DNA of 14,808 nt, from the NCBI GenBank assembly GCA_002748015.1, contig PDRH01000135.1:1-14808 (forward strand), given 5' to 3'. The notes under the pieces were generated by a model. That model ran no database searches and was not told the origin of the DNA. It was given only the letters and a program-made list of their open reading frames with translations. Source of the DNA: Bacteroidota bacterium. Lineage in GTDB: Bacteria; Bacteroidota; Bacteroidia; Bacteroidales; CAJPTX01. The position numbers were made by a program, and so were the translations under genes. Positions 1 to 6,955 of the stretch are shown in pieces (position 1 is the stretch's first letter; the number at the start of each line of letters is the position of its first letter).

Positions 1-180
1 GTGGACGTGAAGGGGAAGTCCCGCTGGGGGAGTGGCTACACCTTTTTAGCTGCTGGGCGTAGCATGAGGGGATGGAGCCTACACCAGCCGAATCGGAGTG
101 CTTATCGATTTGGTAATGAGACGGTAGATATTGTAGGAGTAATATGGAATGGAGCTTTAGAATCGGGTGGGGGAGGCTAG
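1..180 (+). CDS. 3' end of an unidentified gene, possibly S24/LexA-like C-terminus
   Basis: Frame 1 is open from the first base to a TAG at 178-180 and encodes the last 59 residues of a protein whose start lies outside the window. The tail contains LHQPNRSAYRFGNETVDIVG followed by VIWNGAL. This faintly resembles the closing strands of S24/LexA-type peptidase or phage-repressor domains, where an 'NP.Y....DVEIVGRVVW' pattern is usual. That is a weak pattern match and I would not name the gene from it. The other two forward frames close early: the second at once, the third near base 60. The C-terminus is glycine-rich (four Gly). The gene converges on the leftward repeat-protein gene, with 172 bases between the two stops. 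Confidence 0.45.
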   Translation: MDVKGKSRWGSGYTFLAAGRSMRGWSLHQPNRSAYRFGNETVDIVGVIWNGALESGGGG

Positions 181-240
181 CGTTGCTCCCTATCGCTAAG
201 CCCGCAATTTACTTGAGCAAGAAGCCCATAATTCGCTTAC

Positions 241-248
241 TATATTTG
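241..248 (+). promoter_or_regulatory. TAnnTTTG-type -7 element, no gene downstream
   Basis: TATATTTG matches the Bacteroidota -7 consensus TAnnTTTG exactly. A TTG at 213-215 could be the -33 element, although the 25-base gap is longer than usual. No rightward coding gene follows before 5085, so the element is either a chance match or drives a short non-coding transcript through the hairpins at 252-277 and 299-330. Confidence 0.3.
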
Positions 249-251
249 CGA

Positions 252-277
252 TATGCCTTGAATAGTGGATAGGCATA
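252..277. repeat. 7-bp inverted repeat
   Basis: TATGCCT (252-258) pairs perfectly with AGGCATA (271-277) across a 12-base loop. It begins four bases after the TAnnTTTG element at 241-248. It could be an operator, or the 5' hairpin of a short RNA. It is not followed by a T-run, so it is not a good terminator for the rightward gene ending at 180. Confidence 0.4.
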
Positions 278-298
278 ATCGAATTGGGGTAATGAGAA

Positions 299-330
299 AG
301 GGCTGTCGTAGCGGATACCACGACAGCCCT
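299..330 (-). terminator. Rho-independent terminator of the repeat-protein gene
   Basis: AGGGCTGTCGT (299-309) and ACGACAGCCCT (320-330) form a perfect 11-bp stem with a 10-base loop. Read on the minus strand, the stem is followed by a T-rich stretch (CTTTCTCATT), as expected for an intrinsic terminator. It lies 22 bases beyond the end of the leftward 4.4 kb gene. On the plus strand no T-run follows directly, so termination should mainly serve the leftward gene. The stem could still pause or protect a rightward transcript. Confidence 0.85.
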
Positions 331-352
331 CGGTGCTAGCCTGGGTTTATAT

Positions 353-3300
353 CTACTGCTTAATCAGCTTGATTGTCTGGCCATTGACCTTTAGCAGGTA
401 GATGCCAGGTAGCAGTTCGCTGATGTCCAGCGGCTGACTGGGGGACAGCTCCATTGATTGGAGTAGTGCCCCCTGGAGAGAGTATAGCGAAATGGAGGTT
501 TTTGCGCTAAGGCCCTCTACCTTCAGCTGCGTGCTGGCTGGGTTGGGGCTTAGGCGTATGTCGGGGATGTCCGTGTGGCTGACGGGGGTTACTACGCCGA
601 CAGCAGGGTGCTTACCCTCGCCCTCTTCTGGGCTCTCCGTGTTGCTTTCGTCCTTCTTCCATTTGGCCTTCAGGGTGAAGGCTTCGCTTACCTCCTGGTC
701 GAAGTCGTAGGGTTTGTCCTGCTGGTTTTCCCTGTACCACCCGAGGAAGGTGTAGCCGTCCTTTTGTGGTTTTCCTGGGCTCTGTAGCTTTTGGCTCTTG
801 CCAATGGTTTGCTCGAATGTTGACTTTCCGTTGAGCGTTCCCTCCCCGCAGTCGAAGCCTATGGTGATTTCCTCGAGCCATTTGGCCTTCAGGGTGAAGG
901 CTTCGCTTACCTCTTGGTCGAAGTCGTAGGGTTTGTCCTGCTGGTTCTCCCTGTACCATCCGAGGAAGGTGTAGCCGTCCTTTTGTGGTTTTCCTGGGCT
1001 CTGTAGCTTTTGGCCCTTGCCAATGGTTTGCTCGAATGTTGACTTTCCGTTGAGTGCTCCCTCCTTGCAGTCGAAGCTTATGATGATGGCCTCTGCCCAT
1101 TTGGCCTTGAGCGTGAAGGGTTCGCTTACTTCCTGGTCGAAGTCGTAGGGTTTGTCCTGCTGGTCCTCTTTGTACCATCCTATGAATACGTATCCGTCGC
1201 GGGCGGGGTCTTGGGCTGGTGCGCTTAGCTTCTCGCCCGTGGGTACTACCTGCTTTGAGCTGTAGGGTACTGTGCTCCAGCCACCGTTGAGGTCTATGGA
1301 TACGGTGTGGCCGGGTATCCAGACGGCTGCAAGCGTTAGCGCTTCGGTTATGGGTTCGGTGGAGGTGAAGCTGTTGCCATCCTTGGTCCAACCGATGAAT
1401 TTGTGGTCGGCTTTGACTGGGGTTGCTAGCTTGAGGTCGGCGAGCGTTCCCCCTGCTGGCGCCTGCACCTTGTAGGGGTCGTATCCGAGGAGGGTGCCGC
1501 CCTTGAGGTCGAAGTCCACTCTGTGCGTGGGGGTCTTCTCCCAGCGGGGCATTAGCTCCATGTGCATATTGACCGGGGTATCGAAGTCGTACTTCTTGGC
1601 GCCCCTGTACCATCCGAGGAAGGTGTACCCCTTTTTGATGGGGTCTGCTGGGCGTGTAGCCTTTTGGCCGGCTTCGACTTGTATGTTGCCATGTCCCTGT
1701 AGGCCGATGACGAAGCAGGGTATCCACCGGGCCTTGAGGGTGAAGCTCTCGGTTACCTCCTGGCTGAAGTCGTACTCGACGCCGTTGCGGTACCATCCCC
1801 CGAAGCGATAGCCATTGGTGTAGGGGTCGTCTATCGGCTTGCTTACCCTACCGTGCGGCGCAACGTCTTGCCTTTCTACGGATTGCCCGTCATCGAAGTG
1901 GACGGTATAGCCCTCTCCCCAGCTGGCGACGAGGGTCAGGTCGCGGGATGGGTAGCCGGCGGGGGTGTAGGCCTGCCCATCGAGCGTCCAACCGTGGAAA
2001 ACGTGGCCCGTCTTTACGGGTTGGATTATATGGTTGAGATCGTCGATGGGTTCGTCCTCAGCAAAGTGGGCCTCCGCAGATGGTTGACCTTCTATCTCGC
2101 CACCGTTGAAGTCCAGAGTCACGGTGTAGTACTTCTCCCATCGGGCAAGGAGCTCGGTGTCCTCGATGATTTTGGTGCTGAAGTCGAAGGGTGCGCCATC
2201 GTGGTACCAGCCGATGAACTCGTGCTTTTCCCTGTCCAAATCGAACCTGTATGGTGGCATGATGGGCGTTTCCGGCGTGCTGACCGAGTAGGTAGTTTGC
2301 CCCTTGTAGGTGCCCCCAGCGAGGTTGAAGGTAACGGTATGCTCGGGGTTGGGTATCCAGGTGGCTTCGAGCTGCGTGAGGCCGTTTACCGGGTTGCTGA
2401 ATACGTATTCATCCGTTGTGTTCTGTATAACCCATTTGTCGAAGGTGTAGCCTTGACGGATAGGTTTTGGGGGCTTCTGCACTGGCTGCCCCTGCTCGAC
2501 GGTAACGGAGTAGATAGAGCGCCCGTTCAGGGTGCCTTCTCCCGCCATGAAGTTGACGACGTAGCCGTCTGTCCACTGGGCTATAAGGGTGGTGTTCTCG
2601 CTGATGGTGGCGGGGAAGGTGAAGTCATCCCCGTTGGTGTCTTTCCATCCGGTGAATATCTTTCCGAGGGTTTCGGGTGTCTGGGGATTTTCGACGGTCT
2701 GCCCCTTCTTGATGGTTAGAGCGAGCTCGGATTTTCCATTGATGGATCCGATGGTGGCATTGAGGGTGAGGGTGCATACCTCCTCCCACTGGGCGTGCAG
2801 GGTGATATCCTGGGTTATGTGTAGGCCCTCCCGGAGTTCGCATGGCTCTCCGTTTAGCAACCAGCGGGTGAAGCGGCAGCCGGGCTTTTGGGGTACTATT
2901 TGGTATAGCCCTTCGCCGTCCATTACTTCTATTGAGTAGCTTCCTTCGCCGCCTATGGTGCCACCGTACAGCTCGAAGCTTACGGTATGGGTGGGTCGCT
3001 TCTCCCATTGGGCAGTGAGGGTGAAGCCCTCGTTGACGGGCTGGGTGAAGTCGTAGGTCTGGCCATTCTTGGTCCAGCCTGCGAATCTGTAGCCATCGCG
3101 CTGGGGATGGCCTGGTTGCGGAAGGGTGTAGCCCTCCTTGACGCATGCGACGGGGGCCTTCATCGTATTAAAGTGGCCACCCGCGAGGTCGTAGCCCACC
3201 GGGAATCCCTTGGCCCACTGGGCTACGAGCTCTAGGTCCTCGAGCACAATGCTTAGCGCATAGGGCTTGCCGTCCCTGAGCCATCCGTCGAAGATGTAGC

Positions 3301-4798
3301 CCTCGCGCGTGGGGGCTGTAGGGCGGTGGAATTCGTGCCAGTGCTCTACGACATCGGAATAGCCCTTTTCGCCGTCTAGCTGGCCGCCGTTATAATCCAG
3401 CTCGATCTTGTGTATGGCCTTCCAAGCGGCGGTGAGGGTGGTTTCTTGGTAGATGGGGGCGCTGGCGTCGAAGCGGTCCTGCTGCGGGGATTGCCAGCCC
3501 AGGAACATGTAGCCTTCGCGGGTGGGCTCATCTACATAAGGGAGGCGTTTGCCGTACTTTAGCGTTAGGTCGCGCTTTGACATCCCGTTCCATTCCCCTC
3601 CTGCGAAATCTAGGTGTACCGTGATGTCGTTCTCGGGGGTCCAGCTGGCCTTGAGCTCAAGGTCCGCATTGAGGGTGATGGGGGAGTTGAAGGGGAAGGG
3701 CTGGTTGTTGTGCTGCAGCAGCCAAGCGGTGAAACGGAAGCCGGGCTTAATGGGCGTTTCCGGTGGGAAGGCCGGGTTGCCGTCGATTACGGTTTGTGTG
3801 GTTGGTGCTGAGGGGAATAGCCCCCCCTCCAGATTGTAGCTAATCTTGTGGGTTGGTGCGTAGGTGGCGATGAGGGTGAGGTCCTCGGATACGGGGGTGT
3901 TCTCCAGGTCGTAGGGCTTGCCATCCCTGAGCCATCCGGTGAACTGATGTCCTTCCCACTCTGGCGTTTCCTTCGAGGGTTTCTCTCCGTCTGGGTATTG
4001 CTTTGCGAGGTAGCTGCTGCCGTTGATTCTCCCCTTGCCGAGGCGGAAGACGATGGTGTGGACTTTGGCCCATCTGGCGACTACGATGCAGGATACCTGG
4101 GATTTTACCTTATTGTTTGTCAGGTGGTTGTCATCGAGATACCAGCCGATGAATTTGTAGCCTCTGCGCGTGGGGTTTGGTAGGTTGAGCGTTACGCCGG
4201 GTTCGCGCTGGTAGGTTTGGGGGGCAGTGGATAGGCCTATGGCGCCACCGTTTGGGAGGAGGGTTATGGTGATTGGCTCTGTGGGTTTCCACTTGGCCTT
4301 GAGGGTGAGCGGGGCGTTGATGGGCGGCGCGGCGCCGAAGTCGTACTTGGTGTCGTCGTTCCTGTACCATCCGACGAAGCGATGCCCGGACTTTGTAGGG
4401 GCATCCGGCTGGTAGAGGTGGCTTCCCTTCCTGATGCTAACTTCCTCAGGAGGGTTGCCGTTATCTGGGTTGAAGGTTACTGTGCAGCCTTCGCTCCATA
4501 CGGCGGTGAGGGTGAAGGGTTGGTTGATGGGTTCGTACTTCCAGAACTTGTACTCTGTGCCGTCGGCTTTCTTCCAGTAGTCGAATATGTAGCCATCCCT
4601 GGTGGGTGTTGGGGGTGGGAGTAGTATGTCGTCCGCCGGAATTTCTTCTGTATAGGTGGGATTGCCTAAGATTGTGCCGCCATTGAGCTCGAAGGTGATG
4701 GTGACGGTTTGGGCGGATACTTCCCCGACAAGAGCCAGGGAGAGCCAGCCCAGCATCAGGGTTAGCAGTACTAAGCGTTTTCTCATGGGATTAGTCAT
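353..4798 (-). CDS. Secreted protein of 19 InlB-B-type repeats with T9SS C-terminal sorting domain
   Basis: This 1481-residue protein is predicted to be exported and anchored or released at the cell surface by type IX secretion. Residues 1-30 form a signal peptide: basic MRKR, a Leu-rich core, then likely cleavage after VSA. Residues 31-1380 hold 19 consecutive units of about 71 residues. Each unit starts with a strand like 'TVTFELNGGT', has a middle 'P.P.R.GY.F.GW..DG..YDF' and ends 'LTL.A.W'. This is the Listeria-Bacteroides (InlB B / Flg_new) repeat, a small beta-rich domain of adhesins. An acidic Ser/Glu/Pro linker spans 1381-1413. Residues 1414-1481 carry the Por tail, with SPNPAS, the ISLYSLQG strand and PGIYLLKV. 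No catalytic, leucine-rich or lectin domain is visible. The last two repeats are nearly identical. A second ATG at 4786 (MRKR) is an equally good start. I infer an adhesive or spacer role; the ligand is unknown. Confidence 0.93.
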   Translation of the reverse strand: MTNPMRKRLVLLTLMLGWLSLALVGEVSAQTVTITFELNGGTILGNPTYTEEIPADDILLPPPTPTRDGYIFDYWKKADGTEYKFWKYEPINQPFTLTAVWSEGCTVTFNPDNGNPPEEVSIRKGSHLYQPDAPTKSGHRFVGWYRNDDTKYDFGAAPPINAPLTLKAKWKPTEPITITLLPNGGAIGLSTAPQTYQREPGVTLNLPNPTRRGYKFIGWYLDDNHLTNNKVKSQVSCIVVARWAKVHTIVFRLGKGRINGSSYLAKQYPDGEKPSKETPEWEGHQFTGWLRDGKPYDLENTPVSEDLTLIATYAPTHKISYNLEGGLFPSAPTTQTVIDGNPAFPPETPIKPGFRFTAWLLQHNNQPFPFNSPITLNADLELKASWTPENDITVHLDFAGGEWNGMSKRDLTLKYGKRLPYVDEPTREGYMFLGWQSPQQDRFDASAPIYQETTLTAAWKAIHKIELDYNGGQLDGEKGYSDVVEHWHEFHRPTAPTREGYIFDGWLRDGKPYALSIVLEDLELVAQWAKGFPVGYDLAGGHFNTMKAPVACVKEGYTLPQPGHPQRDGYRFAGWTKNGQTYDFTQPVNEGFTLTAQWEKRPTHTVSFELYGGTIGGEGSYSIEVMDGEGLYQIVPQKPGCRFTRWLLNGEPCELREGLHITQDITLHAQWEEVCTLTLNATIGSINGKSELALTIKKGQTVENPQTPETLGKIFTGWKDTNGDDFTFPATISENTTLIAQWTDGYVVNFMAGEGTLNGRSIYSVTVEQGQPVQKPPKPIRQGYTFDKWVIQNTTDEYVFSNPVNGLTQLEATWIPNPEHTVTFNLAGGTYKGQTTYSVSTPETPIMPPYRFDLDREKHEFIGWYHDGAPFDFSTKIIEDTELLARWEKYYTVTLDFNGGEIEGQPSAEAHFAEDEPIDDLNHIIQPVKTGHVFHGWTLDGQAYTPAGYPSRDLTLVASWGEGYTVHFDDGQSVERQDVAPHGRVSKPIDDPYTNGYRFGGWYRNGVEYDFSQEVTESFTLKARWIPCFVIGLQGHGNIQVEAGQKATRPADPIKKGYTFLGWYRGAKKYDFDTPVNMHMELMPRWEKTPTHRVDFDLKGGTLLGYDPYKVQAPAGGTLADLKLATPVKADHKFIGWTKDGNSFTSTEPITEALTLAAVWIPGHTVSIDLNGGWSTVPYSSKQVVPTGEKLSAPAQDPARDGYVFIGWYKEDQQDKPYDFDQEVSEPFTLKAKWAEAIIISFDCKEGALNGKSTFEQTIGKGQKLQSPGKPQKDGYTFLGWYRENQQDKPYDFDQEVSEAFTLKAKWLEEITIGFDCGEGTLNGKSTFEQTIGKSQKLQSPGKPQKDGYTFLGWYRENQQDKPYDFDQEVSEAFTLKAKWKKDESNTESPEEGEGKHPAVGVVTPVSHTDIPDIRLSPNPASTQLKVEGLSAKTSISLYSLQGALLQSMELSPSQPLDISELLPGIYLLKVNGQTIKLIKQ
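660..1198. repeat. 219-bp tandem duplication inside the repeat-protein gene
   Basis: Two 219-bp units (660-878 and 879-1097) are almost identical in DNA, with only scattered substitutions until the last 20 or so bases. A third partial copy (1098 to about 1198) shares the first 100 bases at lower identity. Each unit is 73 codons, exactly one InlB-B domain (repeats 18 and 19, with part of 17), so copy-number change keeps the frame. Earlier repeats have diverged heavily, so this duplication is recent or kept alike by gene conversion. Confidence 0.9.
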
Positions 4799-5084
4799 TT
4801 TGCTTTAGCATAGTGGAACGGTAGACAGTGTTCTCTGTAGGGCTTACTCGGTTTGCGCAGATCCGTAGGAATGCCTGTAGCAAGCGGTCTAGGTGGCGAT
4901 CTCGCACCCCTCAGCCTGCGCGCAAGTTATCAATTCCTAGAAAAAACAAAGGGCTAGGGGTATATTCGTGGGGCAGTGTGAGGGTGGAGTTCTGGTTCGG
5001 GTGGGTTGTCGTTTACTCGGGGTGCAAGTGGCATTTTTCGTACTTTTGCGGTGCAGTGTATTTGTGCTAAAGTAGGAGTTATTT
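4799..5084. other. Divergent intergenic region
   Basis: These 286 bases separate the leftward repeat-protein gene from the rightward methyltransferase operon and should hold both promoters. On the plus strand the TACTTTTG element at 5041-5048 is convincing. I found no CAAAnnTA (a leftward TAnnTTTG) near the repeat-protein start. CCTAG (4936-4940) and CTAGG (4954-4958) form a short inverted repeat around an A-rich loop. A small open frame (4828-5070) has no recognisable features and is not called as a gene. Confidence 0.5.
5041..5048 (+). promoter_or_regulatory. Promoter -7 element for the restriction-modification operon
   Basis: TACTTTTG fits the Bacteroidota TAnnTTTG consensus and ends 36 bases before the first methyltransferase ATG. 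No strong -33 TTTG occurs at the usual 19-21-base distance. An AGGAG at 5074-5078, six bases before the ATG, would serve as the ribosome binding site. Confidence 0.6.
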
Positions 5085-6023
5085 ATGCGGGTAGTTAGCC
5101 TGTTTAGCGGTGCGGGTGGGCTTGACTTTGGCTTCCACCGCGCAGGGCATGATGTGGTGTGGGCGGTGGACCATGATAGGGATGCGGTGGCGACCTACCG
5201 TAAGAACCTGTCTGGGGGTATCGTTTGCGCAGGTATAGAGGAGGTTGATGTGGCCAGCATCCCGGATTGCGACGTGGTGATAGGTGGCTTCCCCTGCCAG
5301 GGTTTTTCGCAGGCGAATCTACGTCGGGATGCGGGCGACTTGCGGAATGCGCTCTACCTCTACTTCCTCGATGTGGTGCGGGAGAAGCAGCCGGATATAT
5401 TTATAGCTGAGAATGTGAAGGGGATACTGAGCCTGGAGAAGGGGGAGGCGATACGGCGCATCGTGGGCGATTTTGAGGGGGCGGGCTATAGCGTGGAGGT
5501 GCACTCGGTGAATCTCGCGAACTACGGGGTGCCGCAATCTCGGCAAAGGGTCTTCATCGTGGGGCGCTCGCTTCGGCCCCGCAGATACAGCGGCTTCACA
5601 TTTCCCGAGCCTACGCATAGCAAGCGGGCGGAGGGGGGACTGCTCCCCTGGGTTACGGTTCGGGATGCGCTGGAGCATTTCCCAGATCCGGATGTACCCA
5701 ATGGGGTGGCGAACCATGTGTATTCGAGCTACCGGGTGGCCTTCCGGAACTTCACTGCGCATCGGCGCACGGATCCGGAGAAACCCTGCCCCACCATCCT
5801 TGCGCGGGGTAATGGGCAGGGAGGCGTTTGCGCAATTCCGCACTACAACGGGTTGCGGAGGCTCACCGTTCGTGAGAGTGCGGCCGTGCAGACCTTCCCG
5901 GATGATTTTGAGTTTGTAGGTTCTATGACCTCCTGCTACCGGCAGATAGGAAATGCGGTGCCCTGCCTATTTTCTGTTCGGCTGGCTGAGGCCGTGGGTG
6001 AGATGCAAGTGCTATGCGAGTAG
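5085..6023 (+). CDS. DNA (cytosine-5) methyltransferase, first of a pair
   Basis: The 312-residue enzyme is predicted to transfer a methyl group from S-adenosylmethionine to C5 of cytosine in a specific site, protecting host DNA from the partner nuclease. The canonical motifs appear in order: motif I LFSGAGGLDFGF (6-17), motif IV GGFPCQGFS with catalytic Cys71, motif VI ENVKG with Glu109, motif VIII QSRQRVFIVG (151-160), motif IX near 257-275 (RRLTVRESAAVQTFP) and motif X QIGNAVP (287-293). The target-recognition region between VIII and IX is short, about 90 residues, and the length is normal for compact type II m5C enzymes. The start is supported by AGGAG six bases upstream and by motif I beginning at residue 6. 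The stop overlaps the next gene by 10 bases. It is very similar to that gene, so the two probably methylate opposite strands of one asymmetric site. The recognition sequence cannot be read from here. Confidence 0.95.
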   Translation: MRVVSLFSGAGGLDFGFHRAGHDVVWAVDHDRDAVATYRKNLSGGIVCAGIEEVDVASIPDCDVVIGGFPCQGFSQANLRRDAGDLRNALYLYFLDVVREKQPDIFIAENVKGILSLEKGEAIRRIVGDFEGAGYSVEVHSVNLANYGVPQSRQRVFIVGRSLRPRRYSGFTFPEPTHSKRAEGGLLPWVTVRDALEHFPDPDVPNGVANHVYSSYRVAFRNFTAHRRTDPEKPCPTILARGNGQGGVCAIPHYNGLRRLTVRESAAVQTFPDDFEFVGSMTSCYRQIGNAVPCLFSVRLAEAVGEMQVLCE

Positions 6024-6955
6024 TTAGCCTTTTCAGCGGTGCAGGGGGCCTGGACTTGGGCTTCATATGGGCGGGGCATGAGGTGGTGTTCGCCAATGAT
6101 GTGTACCACGATGCGGTGGAGACGTACCGGCTGAATATCGGCGATCACATATATGAGGGCGATATAGCCGGGGTGGCGAGCGATGAGATCCCGGATTGCG
6201 ATATAGTGATAGGTGGCTTCCCCTGCCAGGGTTTCTCGGTGGCCAATACGCAACGTAAGCGGCTGGATGCGCGGAATCAGCTCTACCTGGAGATGGTGAG
6301 GGTTATCCGCGATAAGCGTCCGCGCTACTTTCTGGCTGAGAATGTGAAGGGAATACTGAGCCTGGAGAAGGGGGAGGTCTTCCGGGAGATACTCCGCGAT
6401 TTTGCGGATATAGGCTACGACACGCAGTTTCAGGTGCTGAATGCGGCGAACTATGGTGTACCCCAGCGGCGGGAGCGTGTTTTCATCGTGGGGGTTCGGC
6501 GGGATATATCGTGGCGCCCGGTATTTCCGCTGCCTACGCATGACCGCCATGCGCGGCTGGGTCAGCTGCCGTGGGTGGCGGTGGGCGATGCGCTGGCTGG
6601 GCTTCCCGACCCGGATGCGCCCAACGACTTGCATAATCACTTGTACTCCAAGTATAAGCTGCGCTTCAATGGGTACATTGGGCATCGGGCGATAGACCCC
6701 ACGCTTCCCGCCCCTACGGTAACCGCACGGGGGGATGATAAGGGTGGGGTGGTGGTGCTGCACCATCCGAGCAATACGCGCCGGATGACGTGCCGGGAGC
6801 TCGCGACGGTGCAGGGGTTCCCGCTGGACTACGAGTTCGTGGGGGGTATTTCGTCCGTTTATCGGCAGATAGGGAATGCTGTGCCGCCGCCGTTGGGTAG
6901 GGTTGTGGGGGGGATGTTTGGAGAGGAGGTGAAAGGAAATGAAGTGGAAGAATAG
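6014..6955 (+). CDS. DNA (cytosine-5) methyltransferase, second of a pair
   Basis: This 313-residue m5C methyltransferase is a close paralogue of the gene just upstream. Both begin MRVVSLFSGAGGLD, both place the catalytic Cys of GGFPCQGFS at residue 71 and Glu of ENVKG at 109, and they align throughout, including the region before motif IX (ARGDDKGG here, ARGNGQGG in the first). Motif VIII reads QRRERVFIVG and motif X QIGNAVPP. The ATG lies inside the end of the first gene (10-base overlap), which implies translational coupling. The 3' end overlaps the HNH gene by 17 bases and carries that gene's AGGAGGT. Differences concentrate in residues of about 160-250, the target-recognition part, consistent with reading a different strand or sequence. 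Tandem m5C pairs of this kind are known from asymmetric-site systems such as HgaI. All catalytic motifs are intact. Confidence 0.95.
   Translation: MRVVSLFSGAGGLDLGFIWAGHEVVFANDVYHDAVETYRLNIGDHIYEGDIAGVASDEIPDCDIVIGGFPCQGFSVANTQRKRLDARNQLYLEMVRVIRDKRPRYFLAENVKGILSLEKGEVFREILRDFADIGYDTQFQVLNAANYGVPQRRERVFIVGVRRDISWRPVFPLPTHDRHARLGQLPWVAVGDALAGLPDPDAPNDLHNHLYSKYKLRFNGYIGHRAIDPTLPAPTVTARGDDKGGVVVLHHPSNTRRMTCRELATVQGFPLDYEFVGGISSVYRQIGNAVPPPLGRVVGGMFGEEVKGNEVEE
6924..6930 (+). promoter_or_regulatory. Strong Shine-Dalgarno for the HNH nuclease gene
   Basis: AGGAGGT lies eight bases before the ATG at 6939, inside the end of the second methyltransferase gene. Strong Shine-Dalgarno sequences are uncommon in Bacteroidota. 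This one fixes the start codon and may hint that the gene came from another lineage. Confidence 0.55.

Noticed and set aside
612..1796. A 394-residue minus-strand open frame rich in Arg, Pro and His
   Set aside because: It lies inside the repeat-protein gene in another frame, has low-complexity composition expected from out-of-frame GC-rich repeats, and shows no domain.
1853..2719. A 288-residue plus-strand open frame antisense to the repeat protein
   Set aside because: It is a shadow of the repeat gene. It is hydrophobic and Gly/Val-rich without a recognisable motif, and the repeat gene itself is unmistakable in its own frame.
3821..3827. C7 run (G7 in the coding strand) inside the surface-protein gene as a phase-variation switch
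   Set aside because: Seven bases is short for a contingency tract, it falls on ordinary Gly codons of a repeat, and similar G6-G7 runs are common in this GC-rich sequence.
4857..4945. Possible tRNA-like fragment in the divergent spacer
   Set aside because: Neither strand gives a T-arm consensus, an acceptor stem or a CCA end, and no cloverleaf can be drawn.
4828..5070. An 80-residue open frame in the divergent spacer
   Set aside because: The composition is irregular, with an Arg/Ser-rich start and Trp/Val-rich end. It has no motif and it covers the promoter element of the methyltransferase operon.
5936..6766. A 276-residue minus-strand open frame over the methyltransferase pair
   Set aside because: It is antisense to two genes with complete catalytic motifs, and its own product shows no family features.
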